A stretch of 64,000 nucleotides of DNA from JACMLD01 sp963705285 (GTDB taxonomy: Bacteria > Bacteroidota > Bacteroidia > Chitinophagales > Chitinophagaceae): assembly GCA_963705285.1 (NCBI GenBank), contig OY970066.1, positions 3,038,001 through 3,102,000 on the forward strand, written 5' to 3'. The translations under genes were made by a program, and so were the position numbers. The notes under the pieces are model-generated. The model worked only from the letters and a program-made list of their open reading frames with translations. It made no database searches and had not been told where the DNA came from. This document shows positions 54,761-61,703 of the stretch, one piece after another. Numbering within the stretch: the stretch's first letter is position 1; the number at the start of each line of letters is the position of its first letter.

Positions 54761-55000
54761 CTATGAGACATTTTGGGCAATTGCTTCCTGCAGATCCGAT
54801 TTGCTGATGGATAGATTCCGATTTTTTATGCTACTAAGCATTCTTTGCTTCGCGAGATTACAGGCCTCATCGAAAACTTTTTTGGAAGCAGCGCTTTTCA
54901 AAAACGTAATAAGAGTGGAAAGAATTGCCATTCTGATGGGTTTACTTGTTCTGTAATTTAAATAATCTTGAAAAATGGCAAATTCTTTCTGGGAAGACAA
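54761..55000 (-). CDS. Unrecognised 79-aa helical protein or gene fragment
   Basis: A 79-residue frame starting with TTG: SSQKEFAIFQDYLNYRTSKP, then hydrophobic helix IRMAILSTLITFL and KSDLQEAIAQNVS at the end. An in-frame stop lies shortly upstream, so it may be a 5'-truncated relic. It lies 35 bp before the NACHT remnant on the same strand, so it could be the upstream member of that damaged unit. I recognise no family. Confidence 0.35.
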   Translation of the reverse strand: MSSQKEFAIFQDYLNYRTSKPIRMAILSTLITFLKSAASKKVFDEACNLAKQRMLSSIKNRNLSISKSDLQEAIAQNVS

Positions 55001-55176
55001 GACGGCCTAACAGCCAAGGTGAAAATGAATCTGGCTAACCGTCACAAATGTTTTCAACTTTTACAAAAAGATATTGAAGAATAGGTGTTGGCTGGCTTCC
55101 GGATATGAATTAAATCGTTCTAACCACTTTTCCCGTGGGAGTATTGTACCGTAGCGGCGGAAGACTGCCATCAGTT

Positions 55177-55494
55177 TCAGCAAATCGTTGTATGAGCAAA
55201 TTCGTTTCGTATTTTTCTTATCAAGTTGAGCTCTTCGAATTCATTTTTTTGGATCCGTCCTAACGCGAAACATGCCGAAATCCGGGCAGAAAATGTCCCT
55301 AATGGGGCATTAAATCCTTCAAGTAATTCTTCAGAAGTCTTATGCCTTAATAGGAAGGAAGTGAGTATGTTTTTAAGTCTTTCGTCCAAGATGATTCCGG
55401 AAATAAGAACTGCTCCGCGGTCCGATTCCTTATTAAGTTTGTGAAGGAACTGTCCCAGTTCTTCAATCTCAGGTTCACTTTTAGGTCTATCCAT
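55177..55494 (-). pseudogene. Truncated MltR-like gene
   Basis: A 105-residue product matching the first two thirds of the mannitol operon repressor (MltR) family: LNKESDRGAVLISGIILDER, EELLEGFNAPLGTFSARISA and NLIRKIRNEFAH. MltR proteins are about 170-190 residues, so the C-terminal part is missing: after AHTTIC a stop occurs. In the adjacent frame an open segment follows to 55061 (NDLLKLMAVFRRYGTILPRE and KWLERFNSYP), which could be the shifted remainder of a fused region. MltR-type proteins of unknown role also occur near defence genes, so the original role may not be mannitol control. Confidence 0.65.
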
Positions 55495-55683
55495 ATTAAT
55501 TGCTTAAGTCCAAACAAAAATGTTAATTAATATCTTTCTCAATCACGGCGATAAGTATATGTGTGAATCAATTTTTTGTCGGTTCGTGATTAGCCGTGGT
55601 GAGATTTACTAACAAGAGTACTATTAATAATAGCGTTCTTAGTCTGACAGTCACCTATACATTTAACGGTTAATATTTTTCTG

Positions 55684-55691
55684 TACCTTTG
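55684..55691 (+). promoter_or_regulatory. Promoter -7 box of the tRNA-like gene
   Basis: TACCTTTG fits TAnnTTTG and lies only five bases before the first base of the tRNA-like sequence, so transcription would start at or next to its first base. No clear TTG is present 19-21 bases upstream. Confidence 0.45.
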
Positions 55692-55695
55692 ATAT

Positions 55696-55770
55696 AGCCT
55701 AATAGCTCAACTAGTAGAGCGTCTGCAGAACATGCAGAAGGTTGGGGGCGCGAATCCCCCTTATAAACCC
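55696..55770 (+). ncRNA. tRNA-like sequence with degenerate acceptor stem
   Basis: Three of four cloverleaf arms are perfect: D arm GCTC...GAGC, anticodon arm TCTGC, loop AGAACAT, GCAGA, and T arm GGGGG, loop CGCGAAT, CCCCC. The acceptor ends AGCCTAA and TTATAAA make only three of seven pairs. The anticodon would be AAC (Val), which bacteria rarely use, position 33 is G rather than U, and the T loop starts CGC rather than TTC. It is therefore either a decayed tRNA gene or a non-translating tRNA-like RNA. It sits in the island, convergent to the Ntn-hydrolase gene. Confidence 0.6.
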
Positions 55771-55804
55771 TAATGAGTCCTTGGCTACTAAACTTCACCA
55801 AGGC

Positions 55805-56674
55805 TCAGGCATTCTTCTCGCCACCCCCAAATTCTCTGTTGCTTTTAGTGGAGGTAAAGGGACTCGCTTCTTTACACCTTAATTCATCAGGCTGTCTTTG
55901 AGCGCCGGGTAATATTTTTATTAATGAACCATCGCAACGTTCAAAAAGTTCATTACGCCATTCTATGTTGTTTAAAATTTTGCCTTCTGTCATTTCTCTG
56001 CCAATAAAGTATCTTTTATTATCGTAAATCACGCCAAAATTTTTTCCTTTAAATCTATTATATAATCCGACAAGTTGGGGTGAACCTCCACATTGTAGAT
56101 CTTTCATCTTTAATAAAGTGTGACAAAGGCATTGAAACAAAGCGCGGCTTGTTTTCCCATTGTTGCCGTTGTAGTACTCCAGATATCTCTTGTAAAATTC
56201 GTCCTTACCACTTCCTAAAATTATTACTTTATCAGACGTTTCTGGAATTGGATGTTCTTGTTTTGTCCAACCTTGTTTTTTTGTCCATTTATAAACAAAG
56301 CAAATAAAATCCGTTTCTTTTTGCCTTGAAACATGAAGTATTTCAAGTGAAGAGCTCATAGCAATGCTAGTTGGGTAAGTATCAAATCTTTTTGTAATCT
56401 CCCCGAACACAATATCAGCCCTTTCCCGATTTGTAGATTCGGCCGGAAATAGAACTCTATCTCGATCCATTTCCATTATCTGATTAAGAATTATGGTTGG
56501 ATAAAGAACATCACCGCAATAACCTAATATATCAGGTGAATTTTGAAAGGCAAAAACCTTTCTTCCATAATCATATGTATTCGGAAAACCCCAAGAAAAA
56601 CGACTGTCACTTGCAATGTAGACACTTGAAGTTTTTCGTGAGTCTTTTCCAATCCAGCTTAACAGTAGCGTCAT
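55805..56674 (-). CDS. Proteasome-like Ntn hydrolase, island-encoded
   Basis: A 289-residue protein whose N-terminus resembles the proteasome beta/HslV/Anbu group. After removal of Met, Thr2 would be the nucleophile (MTLLLSWIGKD); YIASDSRFSW supplies Asp23 and Arg25 in the place of the D17-R19 pair, and YGRKVFAF supplies Lys39 in the place of K33; ILGYCGDVLYP follows as the GxxxD-like strand. The remaining two thirds carry no second domain I recognise, and the C-terminus is basic and polar. No signal peptide is present. It is a single gene in the island without a partner ATPase. This assignment is by motif comparison and needs structure prediction. Confidence 0.55.
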   Translation of the reverse strand: MTLLLSWIGKDSRKTSSVYIASDSRFSWGFPNTYDYGRKVFAFQNSPDILGYCGDVLYPTIILNQIMEMDRDRVLFPAESTNRERADIVFGEITKRFDTYPTSIAMSSSLEILHVSRQKETDFICFVYKWTKKQGWTKQEHPIPETSDKVIILGSGKDEFYKRYLEYYNGNNGKTSRALFQCLCHTLLKMKDLQCGGSPQLVGLYNRFKGKNFGVIYDNKRYFIGREMTEGKILNNIEWRNELFERCDGSLIKILPGAQRQPDELRCKEASPFTSTKSNREFGGGEKNA

Positions 56675-56775
56675 ATTGCAGTATTTATTAAAGTAATTAG
56701 GCAGCTTTAGCAGCTGGCGGTAATTTGACTGCTTAAGGATACGTAATTTTTTTATATGATTATAATTTTAGAATG

Positions 56776-56853
56776 ATTTGCAGTCGCGGCGACAGGGGAT
56801 GCACGAAGGACCCGACCGGAGGGAGATCCTGAGTGCGACTGCCTGGCGCAAAT
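56776..56853. repeat. Structured palindromic element
   Basis: ATTTGC (56776-56781) and GCAAAT (56848-56853) pair at the outside; GCAGTCGC (56780-56787) and GCGACTGC (56835-56842) are a perfect inner stem; CAGGGGAT and ATCCTG can form a further stem inside. The body is GC-rich (GATGCACGAAGGACCCGACC) in an AT-rich gap of 226 bp. It could be a REP/BIME-like repeat, a structured RNA or a terminator-like element between two minus-strand genes. Confidence 0.6.
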
Positions 56854-56900
56854 GGGCCTCAGTAATCTAATTTAATTAATCCTTCCAGCATCCTTTCCAT

Positions 56901-57704
56901 CTATTTCACCATGTCCACCACTGTGCCGCGGGTCTCTTCCACCATATTCTGGATGAAAGCACTGTTTTCTGCCAGAGCAATGTGCTGCTCAACGATTCTT
57001 ATCAACCGTTCTAACAAATCGATATTCGGCCCGGAAATTCTTTTCATCTCCCGGCCAATGACGATGGCGGAAATTTCCGGCAGGCTCAGTGAGCCCAACC
57101 GCCCTTCGTCCTTAAAAAGGTCTTCATGTGCCGTATAAATAAAATCCGCCTGCAAATCAAAATAGCTGCCGGTTATAATGGCTATGTCCCGGGCATCCTT
57201 GTACCTTTTTTCCGGCCGATCATCAAAGGCAATCAATTTCAATAACACAATAGCAGGCAGCGTAGCAACTTTGAAATGATGTCCCGTTTCCAGTTCCATA
57301 CCCGTTGTTCCGGTATTGAGCACTTCCTGGAAACCATCCACGCTGATGCTGGTCAAACCGGTATCTGCGATTTGTACATGACCATCAATTGACAGGGCAC
57401 CAAAGGGCAGTATATCCACCTGTACGCCCGAAGGAGCAATCATGACAACAGCATTGTGTTTGCTTTCCAAAAACTGGTGCTGATTTTTGAGATTAACCTT
57501 CGCCGCCTCGTATTCTATTTGGCTGCCGACCAGGAGAGCAAAGTCTATATCTTTTGTACCGCGCAAATCCGCACCCGTCTTGGCGTACCAGACATCCCGG
57601 GCAATCGCGCCTATCAGGTAATAGTCAATCCCCAAAACGGCAAATGCCTCTAGTGCATCAAATACAGTTTTCAGGCTTTCGTTACGTTCGTTGAGCAGGT
57701 TCAT
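56901..57704 (-). CDS. AbiEii-like nucleotidyltransferase
   Basis: A 267-residue protein of the AbiEii/AbiGii nucleotidyltransferase-toxin family, which in type IV toxin-antitoxin systems blocks translation by modifying tRNA. The polymerase-beta motif is LIGAIARD followed by RGTKDIDFALLV (catalytic acids Asp of DID), then VQVDILPFG and a helical half with PAIVLLKLIAFDDRPEKRYKDARDI, all typical. I use the methionine MNLLNERN at 57704; the frame has two earlier ones. It overlaps the end of the antitoxin-like gene, the usual operon layout, but that partner is frameshifted here, so an intact toxin would lack its control unless it is inactive. Confidence 0.75.
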   Translation of the reverse strand: MNLLNERNESLKTVFDALEAFAVLGIDYYLIGAIARDVWYAKTGADLRGTKDIDFALLVGSQIEYEAAKVNLKNQHQFLESKHNAVVMIAPSGVQVDILPFGALSIDGHVQIADTGLTSISVDGFQEVLNTGTTGMELETGHHFKVATLPAIVLLKLIAFDDRPEKRYKDARDIAIITGSYFDLQADFIYTAHEDLFKDEGRLGSLSLPEISAIVIGREMKRISGPNIDLLERLIRIVEQHIALAENSAFIQNMVEETRGTVVDMVK

Positions 57705-58717
57705 ATGCCAGGTATTTTTCATAGACAAGATTCGCTGCGCTAACGCACCGGGGATCACCGGTCATCATAAGGTCAGCGTATACGAGCACCGGCGGAGCCA
57801 GTTTTTGGGGATCCGAGTTGGCATCCATCCAGAATTTACGGTACAAAGCCAAAGGCCCGTCTTTATCAGGGATCAGGGTCCATTTTTTTTGCAGCGTTAG
57901 CGCAGTCTCCTGCGTATACAGGGTAAGCTGTGCCGGTCGCAGGAAATCAGTCATCCGTTCTGCTGCGGGCTCGCCCCCCATGCTGTAGCACCTAATTTAT
58001 CCAACAGATCTGGCGGCGCCATTTCATAAAAATGCCTCTCAAAAAAACGATAACGCCCCATCAGCAAATCGGGCTTTAACGTTTCGTGGTAAACGGTCGC
58101 CCAGCGATAGAGCAGTTCTTTTTTTCGCTGCAACTTTCTTGTTTTCTTATCCACCTGCAGGAGAAACCCCGCCTCGTCCAGGCCATTTATAATATGTTTG
58201 ATATTGCCCAGAGCTGTTTCTGTGATAGTCGCTATTTGCCGGTAGGGCAGATTGAGCAGTATCTCGTTACATAAAAAATGAAAGACGGTTTGCACCCCTT
58301 TTTTGGTGAAAGCACGGTTAGCTGCGGGCTTTTCCGGCTCTGCTGGTTTATGGCCATCGACCCAGAGCAACAGCTCTTTATCTTCGGGATAGATATTCCC
58401 GCCGGTATCCAGCCACGCAATTTTCGCTTCACGCAATGCTTGTTTTTGAGCCGGGTACAGCCTGTCGGCGACAATCATCCAATGCCGGCCATTCTTTAGG
58501 CCAAGAAAACCCTTTTGCCGGACGATGTCCTGGATATTATGCGCTTTGATATCTTTTTTTACTTCCAGGACTAATTTGAATGGCTTGCCCTTTACAGTAA
58601 ACGCAAGTTGCCCATCTGTAACATCCTTATTGTCAGGTAAATATTCTGCCTCCAGCCCGTGGTGGCGAACAGTCCATTAATGGCTTTGTAGATAGTATTT
58701 AGCGCTCCCAGTGTCAT
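57682..58717 (-). pseudogene. AbiEi-like antitoxin gene with two frameshifts
   Basis: The gene can be followed as one protein through three frames. It starts at ATG 58717 (MTLGALNTIYKAINGLFATT), shifts near 58655 into GLEAEYLPDNKDV, FKLVLEVKKDIKAHNIQDIV, MIVADRLYPAQKQALREA and AWLDTGGNIYPED, then KLGATAW, and shifts again at a run of six G (near 57973-57978) into GGEPAAERMTDFLRPAQLTL, ending YEKYLAYEPAQRT at 57682. A winged-helix region (about 115-190) precedes the second shift, as in AbiEi-type proteins. One extra G in the run would restore WGGE. Either the gene is dead, or the G-run makes it phase variable, or the sequence has errors. Confidence 0.7.
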
Positions 58718-58942
58718 CTATTTACATTGTTCACTGATGGTGAACAGGCATCGCGGAAGATAACCCAGCCCCATAGAACCATCCGGTGGCGGAGGTGGGT
58801 TGTGCGGTTCCTTATACAGATTGCTATCGCTGGGATACCGGACGTCAAATGCCAGTTTGCCATGCCCGGTATCCAATGTTTGCAGCTTGTGATTATGCAA
58901 GTCTTTTTCGGTCAGTCCCAGTTTATGCAGATTTTCCAGCAA
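58718..58942 (-). CDS. Unrecognised 74-aa frame upstream of the AbiE-like pair
   Basis: A short frame starting with TTG (LENLHKLGLTEKDLHNHKL, then LAFDVRYPSDSNLYKEPHNP and a run of five prolines). Its stop codon touches the ATG of the antitoxin-like gene without any gap, so it looks like the first member of that unit. The reading frame has a stop just upstream of the DPALLENL block, so the 5' end may be missing. Function not recognised. Confidence 0.35.
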   Translation of the reverse strand: MLENLHKLGLTEKDLHNHKLQTLDTGHGKLAFDVRYPSDSNLYKEPHNPPPPPDGSMGLGYLPRCLFTISEQCK

Positions 58943-59457
58943 CGCTGGATCGAGATGTTATGGTATTTCCTTCCTGTATAAGTTACTAAAAAATAGATGA
59001 ATCGGTTCTTACCGATTGGACGTAATTGCGCAGTAAATGAAAATCAATGGGGATGGCTGGTGGATTTTTGCAACTTTTATTTGTTGACATTTTTCAGGGT
59101 ATTGCTCAGGGGGAAATTACAGCGCATGTGATATGTTTAAAGTCAAACTTTTCTAAGCCGTGTGGTAATGGCATTCTAAAAAGCAAAAGAGATTTTCGCA
59201 AAGTGTCGGCGAGAATTATATTTCTACTTCCTATACCTGATACCAGGGAGAAGATTGTTTGGAGGAGTTAGGGGTTATTTTAAGCAGTCATTATGATTTT
59301 AAGAATTTTAAGAAAGGCTGCTTAGCTGATACCGAGTTGGACAATAGCGTAGTTTTACGGTAGGAATGGTTCCATGTTAATCCCTAAATTGGGTATGACC
59401 CTAAAATAAGACATTATCTTATTCCCATTTCCTGAGTTATCAAATTAACCCAACTTT
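58943..59457. other. Non-coding stretch with an operator-like dyad
   Basis: No convincing gene is seen; a plus-strand frame at 59047-59271 has atypical composition and no context. Close to the next gene two dyads occur: GGGTATGACCC (59391-59401) and AATAAGA-CATTA-TCTTATT (59405-59423), the second a perfect 7-bp inverted repeat 35 bases before the start codon of the HEPN-like gene, where an operator would be expected. Confidence 0.45.
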
Positions 59458-60204
59458 ATGAAGCTTTCAGAAATAAAAAGACCTGAGCAGGAAAACATAA
59501 GCCAAGAAGATTTAGTAGTGGAAATGGTAATGCCGCAAAAAATCTATGAACAGGGTACGGGGATTTTAGCAGATATTTTGATTGCGCCAACTCTCGCGAT
59601 TACCAAAAAGGATAAAGAAGGAGAGGTGCATGTTCTTCCTATTGATCCAAAAATGTTCGATGAAGATGCGTATAAGCGGTTTAACAATTTTACCTATAGC
59701 ATAGGTAAAATGGTAAGACTGGCAGAAATGAATCTTGATACTTTGATACAAGTAGTTGGTTTGTATTTAGAACTTCATCGTTTTGCAGAAATCATAAAGC
59801 GTAACTCGGATTGTAAACAATTAGCCCAATATGATGTTATCTCCGGTTTTCAAAAATTAAGTTTTGTAAATCTCAGGAATATTTTTAGTTGTATTTTAAA
59901 AACAGATGTCGAGTTGCAGGCCATCGAAGAGTTTAAAAATAGGGAAAGCCGGGATAATTTTACTGCTGTTTACCGGAATTATATCGACGACAGAGACAAT
60001 TACACACACGGGATTCTATTTTTTCTTTACCCGGATTTATCACCGGTCTTAAGGGTAAAAAAAGATGGTGGTGACAAATATATCAGGTATACCAAAGAGG
60101 TTTTTGTGCACAACCTGATGACGTTCGATTACCTTACGAATGGATTGAATAAAATACGTGAATTCCTCCAGAAAAAACTACCACAACAGTCCAAAGCTAC
60201 ATGA
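59458..60204 (+). CDS. Putative HEPN-like protein
   Basis: A 248-residue cytosolic protein that I cannot place in a family. Residues about 70-235 look all-helical, and the sequence YIDDRDNYTHGILFF contains R179-x4-H184, the R-x(4-6)-H motif of HEPN RNases, at the expected place between two helices. A conserved-looking earlier helix is RLAEMNLDTLIQVVGLYLEL. It precedes the ABC-3C genes by 100 bp on the same strand, but a separate promoter lies in between, so membership of that system is uncertain. If HEPN, it would cut RNA, perhaps tRNA, as part of defence. Confidence 0.5.
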   Translation: MKLSEIKRPEQENISQEDLVVEMVMPQKIYEQGTGILADILIAPTLAITKKDKEGEVHVLPIDPKMFDEDAYKRFNNFTYSIGKMVRLAEMNLDTLIQVVGLYLELHRFAEIIKRNSDCKQLAQYDVISGFQKLSFVNLRNIFSCILKTDVELQAIEEFKNRESRDNFTAVYRNYIDDRDNYTHGILFFLYPDLSPVLRVKKDGGDKYIRYTKEVFVHNLMTFDYLTNGLNKIREFLQKKLPQQSKAT

Positions 60205-60227
60205 TAAACACAGGGTCATACTAAAAT

Positions 60228-60257
60228 TTGTTCGCAAATCCCCAATTAGTATCTTTA
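60228..60257 (+). promoter_or_regulatory. Promoter of the ABC-3C operon
   Basis: TTG at 60228-60230, 19 bases, then TATCTTTA at 60250-60257, differing from TAnnTTTG only at the last base. The start codon of the first gene lies 48 bases beyond. Confidence 0.6.
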
Positions 60258-60304
60258 TGTGTAGCGCAGGATGATATTCCCTAAGTATACTAACCCCTTG
60301 TCTA

Positions 60305-61234
60305 ATGTATTCAACTAAACACGGCTCCTTCGATGGCGATAGCTGGGAGACTGTAATGCAGGTGTGCTTCAGGCTCAAGTATGAACAGGAACATTATCAA
60401 TGTATCGTTGCTTCCCCAGGAGACTTTGGAATCGAAGGATTTACCAGTACTGGCAAGGTTTTTCAATGCTATTGCCCGGATAATCTTACAACTACTGCCG
60501 AATTATACGAAAAGCAAAGAGATAAAATTACAAGGGACTTACGAAAGCTTCAAACGTATGAAGCTCAGTTGAAAGGATATCTGGGAGCAACAAAAATCAA
60601 AGAGTGGATATTTGTCACTCCTGAATACAAAACCAAGGACTTAATCAAACACTGCATAGATAAAGCTGAGGAAACCAAAATGCTGGGTTTGCAAATTATT
60701 GACACTGATTTTAAGGTATTGATTCATGACATCGACAATTTCGCTACTGAAATTTTTGTCGCCTTAAACGCAGATAATAAAAAGATTGCTTTGCTCCCGG
60801 ATCAATTGGATGCGGCTCCCGACAAAGTCATCAAGTGGAAAGAACAATCTATTTCTTTAGTTGATAACGCTGTTAGAAAACATGGCAAAAGGTTTCCCGC
60901 TAATACAGTTGAACTGGATCAAAAAGTGAATCGTCTTACAAATACTACCGTCGAAGACTTCCTGAACAGAGAGTCGATTTTAAGAAAGTGGAGAAATATG
61001 CACCCTGATCACTACGATAGATTTATCGCATTGGTCGGGCAAATTGAAAATGATGTGCGGGAAAAGTGCATGTTTCCCTCCAATGATAACAATGAACGGT
61101 ACGATTCAATCAATAAGATGGTTGATGCCAAGATTAGAGGCAGCTTTCCTTACCTGGACGAAACGGCAATTTTAAAGCTTACCAGAGGGGTGTTGGCCGA
61201 TTGGCTGGTAAGATGTCCGATTGACTTCGAATAA
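60305..61234 (+). CDS. ABC-3C system effector-like protein, restriction-endonuclease-like N-domain
   Basis: A 309-residue protein, first of three genes. Its N-terminus resembles a PD-(D/E)xK nuclease: Glu15 in SWETVMQVCFRL, then Asp40 and Glu44 in ASPGDFGIEGF, and KVFQCYCPDN where a QxK motif would be expected. The catalytic lysine position reads Tyr56, so it may be a variant or inactive site. The C-terminal two thirds are helical (VNRLTNTTVEDFLNR, WRNMHPDHYDRFIALVG). In ABC-3C conflict systems, predicted from comparative genomics, the first gene is an effector, the second a small middle component and the third an ABC ATPase; the order here fits. It is followed by the middle component after 6 bp. 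Confidence 0.7.
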   Translation: MYSTKHGSFDGDSWETVMQVCFRLKYEQEHYQCIVASPGDFGIEGFTSTGKVFQCYCPDNLTTTAELYEKQRDKITRDLRKLQTYEAQLKGYLGATKIKEWIFVTPEYKTKDLIKHCIDKAEETKMLGLQIIDTDFKVLIHDIDNFATEIFVALNADNKKIALLPDQLDAAPDKVIKWKEQSISLVDNAVRKHGKRFPANTVELDQKVNRLTNTTVEDFLNRESILRKWRNMHPDHYDRFIALVGQIENDVREKCMFPSNDNNERYDSINKMVDAKIRGSFPYLDETAILKLTRGVLADWLVRCPIDFE

Positions 61235-61240
61235 ATATTT

Positions 61241-61702
61241 ATGCCAGCACAACAAGAACATATCAGGTTTACAAAGCGGACAATTCCAATTCCAGCCGAT
61301 TACCGTCCTCTTTATAAGATTGGCCATATTTTACTGATTTTGCATTTTACATGTCGCGGTGGCAAAGGGTCACTGATGAAATTGCATTTTTTGGCGTGGG
61401 CAATAAAAAGCAAAAGGAATATCCACACGGTACGGGAATGGGTTAAAACAAATTTTACAGCGGATTTTCACATCTGGGGAGTAGAACCTACTGTTAACAG
61501 GGCACTCTTGCTTGCCATCTCAGATAAAATGATTCGGGAAGAGAAGGGAGGATTTGTTATTGAACCACGTGGGCTTTCATACGTCCAACTTATCCTTGAC
61601 GAAAAGATGATGGTTGCAGACGAGCGTGAGTTCTTGGTAGAATTAGGCAAAAATTCAATTACTGAAGCAAAGATTAAAGAGTTGTCTCTTAAAATGTTCT
61701 AG
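61241..61702 (+). CDS. ABC-3C system middle component
   Basis: A 153-residue protein, second of three genes. The pattern PADYRPLYKIGHILLILHFT, then RGGKGSLMKLHFLAWAIKSK, TADFHIWGVEPTVNRALLLA and GFVIEPRGLSYVQLI fits the winged-helix-like middle components (MC) of ABC-3C systems. This protein is thought to bridge effector and ATPase. It starts 6 bp after the effector and its stop codon is separated from the ATPase start by 1 bp, so the three must be translated together. Confidence 0.75.
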   Translation: MPAQQEHIRFTKRTIPIPADYRPLYKIGHILLILHFTCRGGKGSLMKLHFLAWAIKSKRNIHTVREWVKTNFTADFHIWGVEPTVNRALLLAISDKMIREEKGGFVIEPRGLSYVQLILDEKMMVADEREFLVELGKNSITEAKIKELSLKMF

Positions 61703-61703
61703 T

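Noticed and set aside
55696..55770. Second tRNA-side attachment site (attR) at the tRNA-like sequence
   Set aside because: It does not match the 3' end of tRNA-Cys; the T arm and acceptor differ at most positions.
59047..59271. A 74-aa plus-strand frame in the island
   Set aside because: No start context, no family likeness, and located in a spacer between decayed genes; left as non-coding.
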